Shown: positions 21,656-30,462 of the stretch, piece by piece
Layout of the letters: every line of letters begins with the position of its first letter
Numbering within the stretch: position 1 is the first letter of the stretch
Source: Aquabacterium fontiphilum
Lineage (GTDB): Bacteria; Pseudomonadota; Gammaproteobacteria; Burkholderiales; Burkholderiaceae_C
DNA length: 64,000 nt
Direction of reading: 5' to 3'
Assembly: GCF_009909205.1 (NCBI RefSeq)
Contig: NZ_JAAAPN010000003.1
Location: 1 to 64,000 of the forward strand
Notes under the pieces: generated by a model
The model's database searches: none
Seen by the model: only the letters and a program-made list of their open reading frames with translations
Told to the model about the DNA's origin: nothing
Made by a program: the position numbers and the translations under genes

Positions 21656-22312
21656 TCAGCCGCCATTAACTGCTGTAAGAAGCTGATCGAATCCATTGAG
21701 ATTGCCTGGTGATAGCGACGCGGATCTTGGATTTCTTAAGTTAAGGAGATGGTCGTACGTTGCGAGCTCTGGAATGGCGCCGAACCAAAGACTTTGACCT
21801 CGCATGCAAACAATGAGCGCCTCACGTTGCATAGCCTGCTTGACTAGCTGAAAGGAATACTCTTGCGATGGAAGTCGAAGATGGCCATGGCCAAAAGACT
21901 TCGAGTGATAAGGTGAAAACTCAACACTCAGTAGTCGACTGGGAAGCGATTCAACCTGCTCCAAGGCCCTGCAGGCCTTTTTCCACCAGACGTACCCCGG
22001 GCCTTTGGATTCATCAACCAGGTGGAAGTGCTCAACGCTGGCGCCTTGTGTGATTGAGCTTCGAAGCGCCTGAGCGAAAGCTGCATTTTTGTGCAGCTTG
22101 TCCTCCTGTGTGCCAACGCCAGGATTCAGCAAGAGAACAACGACAGGCGCGCCCGGGTTGCCGTGAAATGGCTCTGGCAAGAGGCTCGTATGAATGCGAA
22201 AGCTTTTTGCCTTTGTACTTTTGTTGTACTGATCGACGAATGGGCGGTCACACGGAAGTACGAAGGGTGCCTCCGTTGGGAGCGCAATCCATGGATTTTG
22301 ATGCGAACTCAT
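21656..22312 (-). CDS. Cassette 2: uncharacterised protein, possibly UDG-like fold
   Basis: 218 residues from the ATG at 22312 (upstream codons are attC). Soluble. The segment APVVVLLLNPGVGTQED (about 54-70), a mid FSPYHSKSFGHGHLRLPSQEYSFQLVKQAM and the end LLNLRNPRSASLSPGNL recall the layout of uracil-DNA-glycosylase superfamily proteins, in which an NPG-type loop and a C-terminal motif after a beta strand line the active site. The match is by pattern only and the catalytic residues are not clear, so this is a tentative fold suggestion. It has a short attC different from most of the array. Confidence 0.6.
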   Translation of the reverse strand: MSSHQNPWIALPTEAPFVLPCDRPFVDQYNKSTKAKSFRIHTSLLPEPFHGNPGAPVVVLLLNPGVGTQEDKLHKNAAFAQALRSSITQGASVEHFHLVDESKGPGYVWWKKACRALEQVESLPSRLLSVEFSPYHSKSFGHGHLRLPSQEYSFQLVKQAMQREALIVCMRGQSLWFGAIPELATYDHLLNLRNPRSASLSPGNLNGFDQLLTAVNGG

Positions 22313-22317
22313 GAATA

Positions 22318-22435
22318 GCCTAACTACCAAGGTAACCGGCGCCGGAGCCCGCCAGGGCGGAGGGTACAACCAAGGGCCATGAAAATGCCGAAGGCATGGC
22401 CCTTGGTTGCGTCCGAGTTGACCTGACAGTTAGGC
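22318..22435 (-). other. attC of cassette 1
   Basis: A 118-bp majority-type site, R' gcctaac at 22318-22324, R'' gttaggc at 22429-22435; then a partial copy of the flanking element (ggcgcggagtggaaggtttg). Confidence 0.95.
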
Positions 22436-22473
22436 TGGGGCGCGGAGTGGAAGGTTTGAGCATTGCGTTGCCC

Positions 22474-22812
22474 TTATTGGCGTTGCGCGTCGCTACGACC
22501 TGAAAGCGGGTGGCTGATGAGTTTGTCACCATAAGTGCCTACGACTTGCGCAATGACTACTTGATAGCCCTTCAGCCAGCGAGCCTGTTGCTGTTTGGCT
22601 TTGATGTGATCGGGGTGCTTCATGAGCGCTTGTAATGCGTCTATGGATTCCCAGTAGTACACATTGGAGATGAGGCCCGTCTGGGGGTTCTCCCATGATT
22701 CTTCACCGATGTAGCCGGGAATGGACTGGGCGGTGCGAGCAATGGCTTGATCGAGTTCGTGGAACTCTGCGTCGTACTCGCCTTTGGCGAAAGTGAAGGT
22801 GGATGTGTACAT
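22474..22812 (-). CDS. Cassette 1: ABM-superfamily (dimeric alpha-beta barrel) protein
   Basis: 112 residues, soluble. MYTSTFTFAKGEYDAEFHELDQAIARTAQSIPGYIGEESW...TGLISNVYYWESIDALQALMKHPDHIKAKQQQ fits the antibiotic biosynthesis monooxygenase (ABM) ferredoxin-like fold: a first strand, a helix with GY(I/L)GEESWENP, and the strand YYWESIDALQ followed by HPDH.KAK. Such proteins are small dimeric enzymes or haem/flavin-free oxygenases; the substrate cannot be predicted. As the first cassette it is the best placed for expression from a promoter in the attI/intI region. Confidence 0.8.
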   Translation of the reverse strand: MYTSTFTFAKGEYDAEFHELDQAIARTAQSIPGYIGEESWENPQTGLISNVYYWESIDALQALMKHPDHIKAKQQQARWLKGYQVVIAQVVGTYGDKLISHPLSGRSDAQRQ

Positions 22813-22859
22813 GCCTGATTTATGGCCGAGCCAGAACCGCAGCGATTGTTTTGTGAGAG

Positions 22860-22925
22860 CCTAACTGGATATAGACGTCACAAATGACGGTTTCGACCGC
22901 CAAACGTGACGCATAACCTGTGAGG
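22860..22925 (-). other. attI: attI recombination site (candidate)
   Basis: The first cassette joins here at gcctaac (22860-22866; GTTAGGC on the minus strand), with no paired attC stem on its right, as expected for attI. The limits of integrase-binding sites cannot be set; 22906-22919 is a direct repeat that may contribute. Confidence 0.65.
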
Positions 22926-23029
22926 TAGGGGCCGGAGTGACGGATAACCTCGGCGTGTTTCTGGCGCCCAAGTGCCTGTCACGCCTCATGAAAGCGTCGG
23001 TTCTTTGCATGGTCCTCCCAGGTTATCCG
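22906..23029. repeat. Short direct and inverted repeats beside attI
   Basis: gtgacgcataacct (22906-22919) and gtgacggataacct (22937-22950) are direct repeats differing at one base. aggttatccg (23020-23029) is an inverted copy of cggataacct. They may be integrase or regulator sites. The stretch 22867-23126 has no gene. Confidence 0.55.
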
Positions 23030-23126
23030 GCGTGGTGTTCTGATGGATGAACCATAGCCTACAAGTCGGCCTCCCGGAGTGCAATCCTGGTGCGGTTGCG
23101 GCCCCCTCTTGAGGGGGATGCATGGG

Positions 23127-23142
23127 CTGTTTATTTGTACAG
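23127..23142 (+). promoter_or_regulatory. LexA box upstream of intI
   Basis: ctgtttatttgtacag is a match to the LexA consensus CTGT-N8-ACAG. LexA control of intI is well established in many integrons. The box overlaps an in-frame upstream ATG (23122), which argues for translation starting at 23155. Confidence 0.8.
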
Positions 23143-23154
23143 TATTGTTGCGCC

Positions 23155-24102
23155 ATGGTTGCGACGAATCTTCACCACACCGCGTCCACGGCGTCGCCCT
23201 CCGGCCGATTGCTCGATCAGGTCCGTGAGCGGATCCGTTACCTGCACTACAGCCGGCGCACCGAAGAGGCCTACCTCTACTGGATCAAGGCGTTCATCCG
23301 GTTTCACGGCCTGCGCCATCCGCTTGAGATGGGTGCCAACGAGGTCGAGGCCTTCTTGCGCCATCTGGTTAATCAGCGCAGCATCGCAGGCAACACCCAC
23401 AAGCAAGCGTTGGCCGCGCTGCCGCCGCAACACCGCCTGCTTGGGCAGTTGCTCTATGGTACGGGCATGCGCCTCATGGAAGGTTTGCGCCTGCGCGTGA
23501 AGGACATCGACTTTGAACATCGCGCCATCGTTGTGCGCGAGGGCAAGGGCGCGAAGGACCGCACCGTGATGTTGCCGGATTCGCTGGTGCTCCCCTTACG
23601 AGCGCATCTGCAGCAGATCCAGTTGTGGTGGCAAGCTGATCGTGACGCCGGCAGGGGGCCCGTCTACCTGCCGCATGCGCTCGATCGCAAGAACCCGCGC
23701 GCCGGCCACAGCTGGGCATGGTTCTGGGTATTCGCGCAGCCCGAGCTGTCTGTCGACCCCCGAACCGGTGATGAGCGGCGACATCACGCGCAGGATCAGG
23801 CATTTCAGCGGGCTTTCAAGAAAGCGTTGGGCGTGGCGCAGATAGCGAAAGCGGCCACACCGCACTCGCTTCGCCATTCTTTCGCGACGCACCTGCTGCA
23901 GGCCCGGTACGACATCCGTACCGTGCAAGAGCTGCTGGGTCACAGCGATGTCAGCACCACGATGATCTACACGCATGTGCTCAAAGTCGGCGGCGGTGGG
24001 GTGGCCAGCCCGCTGGACGCCATGGTGCAACGCGACAGCCATTGGGGCGTGTCACTTCACGGGGCGGGCGGCCGGCCCGGCACGCCACAGCAGGCACAAT
24101 AG
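23155..24102 (+). CDS. intI: Integron integrase IntI with internal 43-residue deletion
   Basis: 315 residues from the ATG at 23155, which lies just after the LexA box. The N-terminal domain ([20 protein letters not shown]...FHGLRHP) and the catalytic domain are clear, including the IntI-specific [12 protein letters not shown] insertion. Catalytic residues are kept: Arg106 (GTGMRLME), His237 and Arg240 (PHSLRHSF), His263 (LGHSDV), Tyr272 (MIYTHV). However THKQALAAL (to about 23421) joins directly to PPQHRLL, whereas IntI1 and relatives have about 43 more residues here (end of the N-terminal domain, linker with RPKRP...LTPDEV). The reading frame is intact. The deletion removes the linker that wraps DNA, so activity is doubtful. 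It is divergent from the array and 24 bp before parC. Confidence 0.92.
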   Translation: MVATNLHHTASTASPSGRLLDQVRERIRYLHYSRRTEEAYLYWIKAFIRFHGLRHPLEMGANEVEAFLRHLVNQRSIAGNTHKQALAALPPQHRLLGQLLYGTGMRLMEGLRLRVKDIDFEHRAIVVREGKGAKDRTVMLPDSLVLPLRAHLQQIQLWWQADRDAGRGPVYLPHALDRKNPRAGHSWAWFWVFAQPELSVDPRTGDERRHHAQDQAFQRAFKKALGVAQIAKAATPHSLRHSFATHLLQARYDIRTVQELLGHSDVSTTMIYTHVLKVGGGGVASPLDAMVQRDSHWGVSLHGAGGRPGTPQQAQ

Positions 24103-24126
24103 GCGCGGCTTGTCATTCAGATCCCC

Positions 24127-26451
24127 ATGTCTCAGCAAACGCTTGAATTTGCCCGGCCGCCCAGCGATGGCGGCGAATCCCTGACACTCGCCCACTACGC
24201 CGAGCGGGCCTACCTGGAATACGCCCTGAGCGTTGTGAAGGGCCGTGCGCTGCCCGACGTGTGCGATGGCCAGAAACCCGTGCAGCGTCGCATCCTGTAC
24301 GCCATGGAGCGGATGGGGCTGGCCTTCGCTGGTGCCGGTGGTGCCAAGCCCGTCAAGAGCGCCCGGGTGGTTGGCGACGTGCTGGGCCGTTTCCATCCCC
24401 ATGGTGATTCGGCGGCGTACGAGGCGCTGGTGCGCATGGCGCAGGATTTCTCGCTGCGCTACCCGCTGATCGATGGGCAGGGCAACTTTGGTTCGCGCGA
24501 CGGTGATGGCGCGGCGGCCATGCGCTACACCGAGGCGCGCCTGTCGCCGATTGCTCGCCTGCTGCTCGACGAGATCGACATGGGCACGGTCGACTTCGTG
24601 CCCAACTACGATGGCTCGACTGACGAACCGCGTCAGCTGCCCGCACGCCTGCCGTTCGTGCTGCTCAACGGCGCGAGTGGCATCGCCGTCGGCCTCGCGA
24701 CGGAAATCCCGAGCCACAACCTGCGCGAGGTAGCCGCCGCAGCGGTGGCGCTGATCAAGAACGATCAACTGCCCGACAGCGAGCTGGCCGAACTCATCCC
24801 TGGGCCCGACTTTCCAGGTGGCGGGCAGATCATCTCTGCGCCGCAGGACATCCAGGAAGCTTACCGAACCGGACGCGGCAGCCTCAAGGTGCGCGCGCGC
24901 TGGAAGATCGAAGACCTGGCGCGCGGGCAGTGGCAGTTGGTGGTCACCGAGCTGCCCCACGGCACCAGCGCGCAGAAGGTGCTCGAAGAGATCGAGGAGT
25001 TGACCAACCCCAAGGTCAAGGCCGGCAAGAAGGCCCTGACGGCCGAGCAGACCCAGCTCAAGGCCACTGTCCTGTCGGTGCTGGATTCGGTGCGGGATGA
25101 GTCCAGCAAGGATGCGGCGGTGCGCCTGGTGTTCGAGCCCAAGAGCCGTACGGTGGATCAGCAGGAGCTGATCACCACCTTGCTGGCCCATACCAGCCTG
25201 GAATCATCTGCACCCATCAACCTGACCATGGTGGGCGCCGACGGGCGACCCATGCAGAAGAGCCTGCGTCAGATCCTGAGCGAGTGGATCGGCTTCCGCA
25301 TGGAAACCGTCACGCGGCGCACGCAGCATCGCCTGAGCAAGGTGCTGGACCGCATCCATGTGCTGGAAGGCCGGCAGCTGGTGTTGCTCAACATCGACGA
25401 GGTGATCCACATCATCCGCAACAGCGACGAGCCAAAGGCCGCGCTGATCGAGCGGTTCCAGCTCAGTGACCGGCAGGCGGAAGACATCCTCGAGATTCGG
25501 CTGCGGCAGTTGGCGCGGCTGGAAGCCATCAAGATCGAGCAGGAGCTCTCCGATTTGCGGACCGAGCAATCGCGCCTGGAAGACATTCTCGGCAGTCCGG
25601 CCGCGCTCAAGCGCACCGTTGTCAAAGAGATCGAGGCCGACGCAAAGCAGTACGGCGATGAGCGTCGCACACTGATCCAGGCCGAGAAGCGCGCCGTGGC
25701 CGAGGTCAAGGTGCTCGATGAGCCGGTCACGGTGGTGATCAGTCAGAAGGGGTGGGTGCGCGCTCGCACCGGTCATGGCCACGACGCCGCGAGCTTTGCC
25801 TTCAAGGCGGGCGATGGTTTGTACGGCACGTTTGAATGCCGCACGATCGATCCGCTCATCGTGCTGGGCAGCAACGGCCGCGTCTACAGCGTGGCGGTGA
25901 GCGCGCTGCCAGGTGCGCGGGGCGACGGTCAGCCCATCACGACCATGATCGACCTGGAGTCCGGTACGCAACCCATGCACTACCTGGCCGGTAACCCGGA
26001 GCAGACTGTGCTGTTGGCGAACTCGGGCGGCTTCGGCTTGCTGGCCAAGCTGGGTGACCTGATGACGCGGCAGAAGGGGGGCAAATCCTTCCTGTCGCTC
26101 GACGAGGGCGACACCCTGCTGCCGCCCGTGCGGGTGGCGCCCACGCACACGCAGGTGGCCTGTGTGAGTCAGGATGGCCGCATGCTGGTGTTCGGCCTGG
26201 ACGAGCTCAAGCTGCAACCCAATGGGGGGCGGGGTCTGACCTTGATGGATGTCGACCCGAAGAAGACGCCGCTGATCGCTGCAGCCACGGTGCACCAGGG
26301 GGTGCGTGTCATCGGCACCACCCGCGGCGCCAAGCCCAAGGAAGAGGATGTGCGCAACTCGGCCTTCCAGGCCCACGTGGGTAAGCGGGCGCGCAAGGGC
26401 AAGGCAGTGGATGCATTCCAGAAGGTGTCACGCATCCAGGCACTGGGCTGA
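24127..26451 (+). CDS. parC: DNA topoisomerase IV subunit A
   Basis: 774 residues, the usual size for betaproteobacterial ParC. The breakage-reunion domain has the catalytic Tyr134 ([11 protein letters not shown]) and the quinolone-resistance region [12 protein letters not shown] with Ser95 and Glu99, the sensitive-type residues. The coiled gate ([20 protein letters not shown], about 450) and C-terminal blades with degenerate GxxxR motifs follow. ParC with ParE decatenates daughter chromosomes and is essential. parE is not in the window. parC begins 24 bp after intI stop, and its stop is 2 bp from the convergent permease gene. It may depend on transcription through the integron region or on a promoter inside intI. 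Confidence 0.97.
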   Translation: MSQQTLEFARPPSDGGESLTLAHYAERAYLEYALSVVKGRALPDVCDGQKPVQRRILYAMERMGLAFAGAGGAKPVKSARVVGDVLGRFHPHGDSAAYEALVRMAQDFSLRYPLIDGQGNFGSRDGDGAAAMRYTEARLSPIARLLLDEIDMGTVDFVPNYDGSTDEPRQLPARLPFVLLNGASGIAVGLATEIPSHNLREVAAAAVALIKNDQLPDSELAELIPGPDFPGGGQIISAPQDIQEAYRTGRGSLKVRARWKIEDLARGQWQLVVTELPHGTSAQKVLEEIEELTNPKVKAGKKALTAEQTQLKATVLSVLDSVRDESSKDAAVRLVFEPKSRTVDQQELITTLLAHTSLESSAPINLTMVGADGRPMQKSLRQILSEWIGFRMETVTRRTQHRLSKVLDRIHVLEGRQLVLLNIDEVIHIIRNSDEPKAALIERFQLSDRQAEDILEIRLRQLARLEAIKIEQELSDLRTEQSRLEDILGSPAALKRTVVKEIEADAKQYGDERRTLIQAEKRAVAEVKVLDEPVTVVISQKGWVRARTGHGHDAASFAFKAGDGLYGTFECRTIDPLIVLGSNGRVYSVAVSALPGARGDGQPITTMIDLESGTQPMHYLAGNPEQTVLLANSGGFGLLAKLGDLMTRQKGGKSFLSLDEGDTLLPPVRVAPTHTQVACVSQDGRMLVFGLDELKLQPNGGRGLTLMDVDPKKTPLIAAATVHQGVRVIGTTRGAKPKEEDVRNSAFQAHVGKRARKGKAVDAFQKVSRIQALG

Positions 26452-26453
26452 AG

Positions 26454-27431
26454 TCACCACCACTGTTGGATGACCCACGTGTACAGTGGAATGCCGACAA
26501 GGATGTTGAACACGAAGGTGACGCCCAGCGACATCCCCAGGTACAGCGCCGGCTGGGCCTCTGGGATGGCTTGACGCAGCACGGCCGGCACGACGATGTA
26601 GGACGAGCTGGCTGCCAGGACGGCCAGCAGCGTGGTGTCGCCCTGGGGCAGGCCAAACGACCAGCCCAGGCCCACGGCCAGTGCAGCGTGGGCCAGCGGG
26701 CCCAGGACTGCATACAGCAGCAGGTAAGGCGGAACCTGGCGCAGGGTGGGCAACTGGCGTGCGACCAGCAAGCCCATGTCGAGCAGGAAGATGGCCAGCA
26801 TGCCCTTGAAGAGCGCCCCCGAGAACGGTTCCATCATGGCCTTGCCTTGGTCGCCGGTCAGTGCACCAATGGCCAGGCTACCCAGCAGCAGCAGGTGCGA
26901 GCCATCGGTGAAGGCTTCGTGCACCACATGCCCGAAGGTCGGGGCGTTCTCTGGCACGGCTGCTCGGGTGTGCTGGCGCCTGCGTGCCCAGGCTGCCAGG
27001 CCCATGGCCATCAGGATGGCGGGGGATTCCATCAGCACCAGCGCAACCGACATGTGACCACCGAACTCGATGTCTTGCAGGCTCAGGTACTGTGTGGCGG
27101 CAATGAAGGTGGTGGCGCTGACCGAGCCGTAGGTGGCCGCGATGGCGGCCGCATTGAACGGGCTCAGGCTGCGACGCAGCAGCGCATAGCCGATGATGGG
27201 CACGACCAGCGAGAGGATGGCAGCGGCCAGCAGGGCCAGCAGCACGCTGGCACCCAGGCCGCTTTTGGCGAGTGCAAATCCGCCCTTCAGGCCGATGGAC
27301 ATCAGCAGGTACAACGACAGGAAGCGCGCAATCGCCTGCGGGATCTCCATGTTCGACCGCACCACGCCGGCAAAGATGCCGAACAGGAAGAACAGGATGG
27401 CGGGGTCGAGCAGGTTCTGTAAGCCGGGCAT
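26454..27431 (-). CDS. SbtA-type sodium-dependent bicarbonate permease
   Basis: 325 residues with about ten membrane segments arranged as two similar halves. The N-terminal block NLLDPAILFFLFGIFAGVVRSN and LSLYLLMSIGLKGG are characteristic of the SbtA family (PF05982), and the central AATYGSVSATTFIAATQYL and C-terminal LAASSSYIVVPAVLRQAIPEA contain the conserved small-residue ion/substrate site loops. Known family role: high-affinity Na+/bicarbonate uptake in cyanobacteria; in heterotrophs the substrate is less certain. The gene is convergent with parC with only 2 bp between stop codons. No SbtB-like PII partner gene is seen next to it. Confidence 0.88.
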   Translation of the reverse strand: MPGLQNLLDPAILFFLFGIFAGVVRSNMEIPQAIARFLSLYLLMSIGLKGGFALAKSGLGASVLLALLAAAILSLVVPIIGYALLRRSLSPFNAAAIAATYGSVSATTFIAATQYLSLQDIEFGGHMSVALVLMESPAILMAMGLAAWARRRQHTRAAVPENAPTFGHVVHEAFTDGSHLLLLGSLAIGALTGDQGKAMMEPFSGALFKGMLAIFLLDMGLLVARQLPTLRQVPPYLLLYAVLGPLAHAALAVGLGWSFGLPQGDTTLLAVLAASSSYIVVPAVLRQAIPEAQPALYLGMSLGVTFVFNILVGIPLYTWVIQQWW

Positions 27432-27461
27432 GGGACAAGCGGATCGGACAAAGCCGCTATG

Positions 27462-29111
27462 TTATGCCCCTCCGGCCTGTCCGAGCTTGGCCCGCATCGC
27501 CTTGCGCAGCGCGACCGCGTCGGCTTGCCGCTGGATGTCGGTGGTGTCGAGGCGGAACACCTGGACGGTTTCAGCCACCTGTCTGGCATGGCCGGCAAGG
27601 TTCATGGACGCTGCAGCGATCTGCTCCACCACGGCGGCATTCTGTTGGGTGATGCCGTCCATGTGGGCGACGGCGTCATTGACCTGTGAGATGCCCGACA
27701 GCTGCTCGTGAGCGCCGGTGCTGATGCTGCCCACGAGGGTGCCCACCTGTTCAACGGCCTGCAAGGCCTGGTGCATGGTGCTGCGGGCGGCCTGACTCAG
27801 CGCGCTGCCTTCTCGTACTTTCTCGGATGAGTCGGTGATGAGCTGCTTGACTTCCTTGGCTGCTGTGGCCGTGCGTTGCGCGAGCGCACGGACTTCTGAC
27901 GCCACAACGGCAAAACCACGCCCTTGCTCGCCTGCACGCGCGGCCTCGACCGCCGCATTGAGGGCGAGGATGTTGGTCTGGAAAGCAATGCTGTCGATGA
28001 CCTGGATGATGTCGCCTATACGGCGTGAGGCTTCTTCAATGCCTTGCATGGTTTGGGTGACGTCCTCGACAGCGGCGCTGCTGCGTCGGGTGACGTCCAG
28101 CGTGTCGTCGGCCAGGTTTGCGGCTTGCTGGGCCGTGTCCGCGCTGTGACGCACGGTGCCGGTGATCTGCTCCATGGATGCGGCCGTTTGCTGCAGGCTG
28201 CCCGCCTGCGACTCGGTGCGGGCAGACAGATCCTGGTTTCCGGCGGAGATCTCCTGCGTGGCGTGCAACAGCTCGTCCACGCCGGTGCGCGCGTCACGCA
28301 CGATGGAGCGCAGGTTGACGCTCAGCTGGTTGAGGCTGCGCATGAGCTGGCCCACCAAATCGTCGCGGTCGATGTCGATGCGCTGGGTCAGATCGCCCGC
28401 CGCCATGCGGTTGGCAATGCCCACCAGGCGGTGCATCGGTCCCATGGTGAGTTGTCTGACCAGTCCAGCGGCACCGATGACGGTCAGCATCAGCAGGGGC
28501 AAGGTCATGTACGGAGGGAGGCCGTCCCAGTCAGGGTGGGCACTGGCCCAGCCCAGCATGAAGGCCAGCAGGGCTACCAGACTGCAGATCAGCATCAGCC
28601 GGCCGGCCAACCCGAGTCTGGCGCGTTCGCGCAGGCGGCCCACCAGCGTCTGCTCCACCACCCGTCCACCGCGCAGCACATGTCGCAGCGCGCCGGCGGC
28701 TTTCTCTGCCCGCATGACGGCGTACAGCGCCTCGGCCTCGGCCACCGCCTCGCGAGAGGGCTCGGTCCGCACGGACATGTACCCCTGGGGCTGGTCACCC
28801 TGCAACAAGGGTGTCACATTGGCCTGCACCCAGTAAAAACTGCCATCCTTGCGCCGGTTCTTGACCATCGCCGACCAGGGTTTGCCGCGTGCAATGGTGA
28901 CCCACATGTCGCGGAATGCCTCTTCCGGCATGTCGGGGTGGCGGATGAGGTTGTGGGGTTGTCCGAGCAACTCCTCGCGCGTAAAGCCGCTGACGCGAAT
29001 GAATGCGGGGTTGCAGTAGGTGATGCGGCCTTGCAAGTCCGTGGTGGACACCAGTGTTTCACCGGGGGGAAACGGGTATTCGTGCGGGGTGACGGGCAGG
29101 TTGTGTCTCAT
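27462..29111 (-). CDS. Methyl-accepting chemotaxis protein with N-terminal PAS (Aer-like)
   Basis: 549 residues from the ATG at 29111 (an upstream Met 8 codons earlier is also possible). The PAS domain (about 15-115) holds [33 protein letters not shown] and HPDMP..AF.DMW, the Aer/redox-sensor type that binds FAD. Two hydrophobic segments near residues 165-215 anchor it, then a HAMP-like stretch, and the signalling domain ends with the highly conserved [37 protein letters not shown] hairpin. It should signal to CheA for energy or redox taxis. No che genes are nearby, so it acts in trans. The C-terminus lacks an obvious NWETF pentapeptide. Confidence 0.93.
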   Translation of the reverse strand: MRHNLPVTPHEYPFPPGETLVSTTDLQGRITYCNPAFIRVSGFTREELLGQPHNLIRHPDMPEEAFRDMWVTIARGKPWSAMVKNRRKDGSFYWVQANVTPLLQGDQPQGYMSVRTEPSREAVAEAEALYAVMRAEKAAGALRHVLRGGRVVEQTLVGRLRERARLGLAGRLMLICSLVALLAFMLGWASAHPDWDGLPPYMTLPLLMLTVIGAAGLVRQLTMGPMHRLVGIANRMAAGDLTQRIDIDRDDLVGQLMRSLNQLSVNLRSIVRDARTGVDELLHATQEISAGNQDLSARTESQAGSLQQTAASMEQITGTVRHSADTAQQAANLADDTLDVTRRSSAAVEDVTQTMQGIEEASRRIGDIIQVIDSIAFQTNILALNAAVEAARAGEQGRGFAVVASEVRALAQRTATAAKEVKQLITDSSEKVREGSALSQAARSTMHQALQAVEQVGTLVGSISTGAHEQLSGISQVNDAVAHMDGITQQNAAVVEQIAAASMNLAGHARQVAETVQVFRLDTTDIQRQADAVALRKAMRAKLGQAGGA

Positions 29112-29419
29112 GACGGTCAAGCACTGAGGCTTCAATGACAGGCGGCAAGGGCGCTGATGCTGAAGGGGGTGGCACCGGTTGGCCAGATTGTGATATCGGC
29201 TGTTTTCCGTTGACGTTGATGTCCATCAAGTTGCACATGGCGCTCCAGCATGATCTGCGTCAAGAAAGGAAAAACTGCACAGCGCAGGCAGGCACGCGGC
29301 GTGCTGGCTCGCCGTGAAGCCTGACGCGCTGTCGTCAAGGCGACTTCAGCGCGGACGCCGTCATGCGTCCGGATTTGATAGCATGGCCGCATGCTGTTGC
29401 AGATCGGTGCCCTTGCCGC
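29112..29419. other. Intergenic region, no gene seen
   Basis: 308 bp between divergent genes (chemotaxis receptor and H-NS-like ORF). No ORF with convincing coding pattern, terminator or RNA was recognised; promoters for both genes are expected here but none is clear. Confidence 0.5.
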
Positions 29420-29749
29420 ATGATGACCTTCATGAGAACCGCAGAACAAGAAGCCGTGCTGCGCTCGGTGCGCAAGCTGGTGGATTTCTGGCAGATCGAA
29501 GCCGACGAACTGGTGCTTGACCAGGCCGACCGATTTTGTGCGCCGCCGGCGGCGGTGGAGGCTGTGCCCAAGTACCGGCACCCACGTACGGGCGACACCT
29601 GGGACGGAGAAGGGTCGCAGCCCCAGTGGCTGCGCCACGCCCTGACCAAGGAGGGCTACACGGTCGAAGAACTGCGCGCTGGTGCCATGGCACCGGGGGC
29701 GCAGCAACTGGCCTCCCCGACAGGAATCGAACCTGTATCTGCCCCTTAG
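29420..29749 (+). CDS. H-NS family C-terminal-domain protein; 3' end overlaps tRNA-Arg
   Basis: 109 residues. The segment KYRHPRTGDTWDGEGSQPQWLRHALTKEGYTVEEL matches the H-NS C-terminal DNA-binding pattern (Y.hP..G.TWsG.G..P.W). The N-terminal 50 residues (TAEQEAVLRSVRKLVDFWQIEADEL) replace the usual oligomerisation coil and are shorter. Met codons at 29423 and 29432 are alternative starts. The last 14 codons (SPTGIEPVSAP end) are the antisense reading of a tRNA gene, so the natural stop may have been lost or the gene evolved to end inside the tRNA. Expected role: nucleoid-associated DNA binding or silencing. Confidence 0.7.
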   Translation: MMTFMRTAEQEAVLRSVRKLVDFWQIEADELVLDQADRFCAPPAAVEAVPKYRHPRTGDTWDGEGSQPQWLRHALTKEGYTVEELRAGAMAPGAQQLASPTGIEPVSAP

Positions 29750-29783
29750 GAGGGGGCCGTTCTATCCATTGAACTACAGAGAG
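29709..29783 (-). tRNA. tRNA-Arg (anticodon CCT)
   Basis: On the minus strand: acceptor arm CTCTCTG pairing with CGGGGAG (with G-U pairs), D-arm GTTC/GAAC, anticodon stem GCCCC/GGGGC with loop CTCCTAA (anticodon CCT), T-arm ACAGG-TTCGATT-CCTGT, and encoded CCA at the 3' end (29711-29709). Confidence 0.95.
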
Positions 29784-29817
29784 CGGGCCAGCGCACCGGA
29801 GGGTGCAGCGACGCGCA

Positions 29818-30462
29818 TTATGCCTTGAGCATGCCCTTGGTTTCGATGAAGGCGATGACGTCGGCGAGGCCCGCCTGGGTCTTGAGGTTGGTCATCACGA
29901 ACGGACGCGTGGGCCGCATGCGCTTGGTGTCGGACTCCATGATCTCGAGGTTGGCGCCCACATGGGGCGCCAGATCGGTCTTGTTGATCACGAACAGGTC
30001 GCTCTTGGTGATGCCTGGGCCGCCCTTGCGCGGGATCTTCTCGCCTGCGGCCACGTCGATCACGTAGATCGTCAGGTCAGACAGTTCGGGGCTGAAGGTG
30101 GCGGCCAGGTTGTCGCCGCCCGACTCGATGAAGACGATGTCAGCGTTGGGGTATTTGGCCAGCATCCGGTCGACGGCCTCGAGGTTGATCGAGGCGTCTT
30201 CGCGGATCGCAGTGTGCGGGCAGCCGCCGGTTTCCACGCCCATGATGCGGTCCGGATCCAGCGCGCCGGCCACGGTCAGCAGGCGTTGGTCTTCCTTGGT
30301 GTAGATGTCATTGGTGATCACCACGAGGTCGTATTGCTCGCGCATGGTCTTGCACAGCATCTCGAGCAGGGTGGTCTTGCCGGAGCCGACCGGCCCCCCC
30401 ACGCCCACGCGCAGCGGGGGCAGCTTCTTGGTTCGGCCAGGAATGTGATGCAGGTCGCTCAT
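29818..30462 (-). CDS. ureG: Urease accessory GTPase UreG
   Basis: 214 residues. The P-loop [10 protein letters not shown] is at residues 22-31, the metal-site Cys-Pro-His motif in [15 protein letters not shown] near residue 77, the conserved [17 protein letters not shown] follows, and NKTDL is the G4 motif. UreG hydrolyses GTP and, with UreE, UreF and UreD, delivers nickel to apo-urease. The start ATG at 30462 overlaps the ureF stop by 4 bp (translational coupling), so it is the last gene of the ure operon here. tRNA-Arg lies 35 bp after its stop. Confidence 0.97.
   Translation of the reverse strand: MSDLHHIPGRTKKLPPLRVGVGGPVGSGKTTLLEMLCKTMREQYDLVVITNDIYTKEDQRLLTVAGALDPDRIMGVETGGCPHTAIREDASINLEAVDRMLAKYPNADIVFIESGGDNLAATFSPELSDLTIYVIDVAAGEKIPRKGGPGITKSDLFVINKTDLAPHVGANLEIMESDTKRMRPTRPFVMTNLKTQAGLADVIAFIETKGMLKA

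Larger units (their letters stand above)
1..24102. mobile_element. Sedentary chromosomal integron: intI plus 29-cassette array
   Basis: The array has 29 units, each a short gene (mostly minus strand) followed by an attC with conserved GTTAGGC/GCCTAAC core sites. The integrase gene at the right end is divergent from the array, which is the standard integron layout. I number cassettes from intI leftwards (cassette 1 at 22.8 kb, cassette 29 at 0.2 kb). The near-identity of most attC sites is typical of chromosomal integrons. The array continues past the left window edge or is cut there by an IS. Confidence 0.95.

Noticed and set aside
22318..22435. attC hairpins as transcription terminators
   Set aside because: They lack a T-tract and are explained as folded recombination sites, though some may slow transcription.
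600..22440. Regularly spaced, highly similar repeats that could suggest a CRISPR array
   Set aside because: The repeat units are about 118 bp with GTTAGGC/GCCTAAC cores and long hairpins, and the spaces hold genes of 300-1300 bp. They are attC sites of an integron.
23099..23119. Hairpin ccccctc-ttga-ggggg before intI as terminator
   Set aside because: It is short and has no T-run; it may only be a chance palindrome upstream of the LexA box.
24127..26451. gyrA instead of parC
   Set aside because: The length (774) and the divergent C-terminal region with few blade motifs fit ParC; GyrA would be longer with a full GQRGGKG box.
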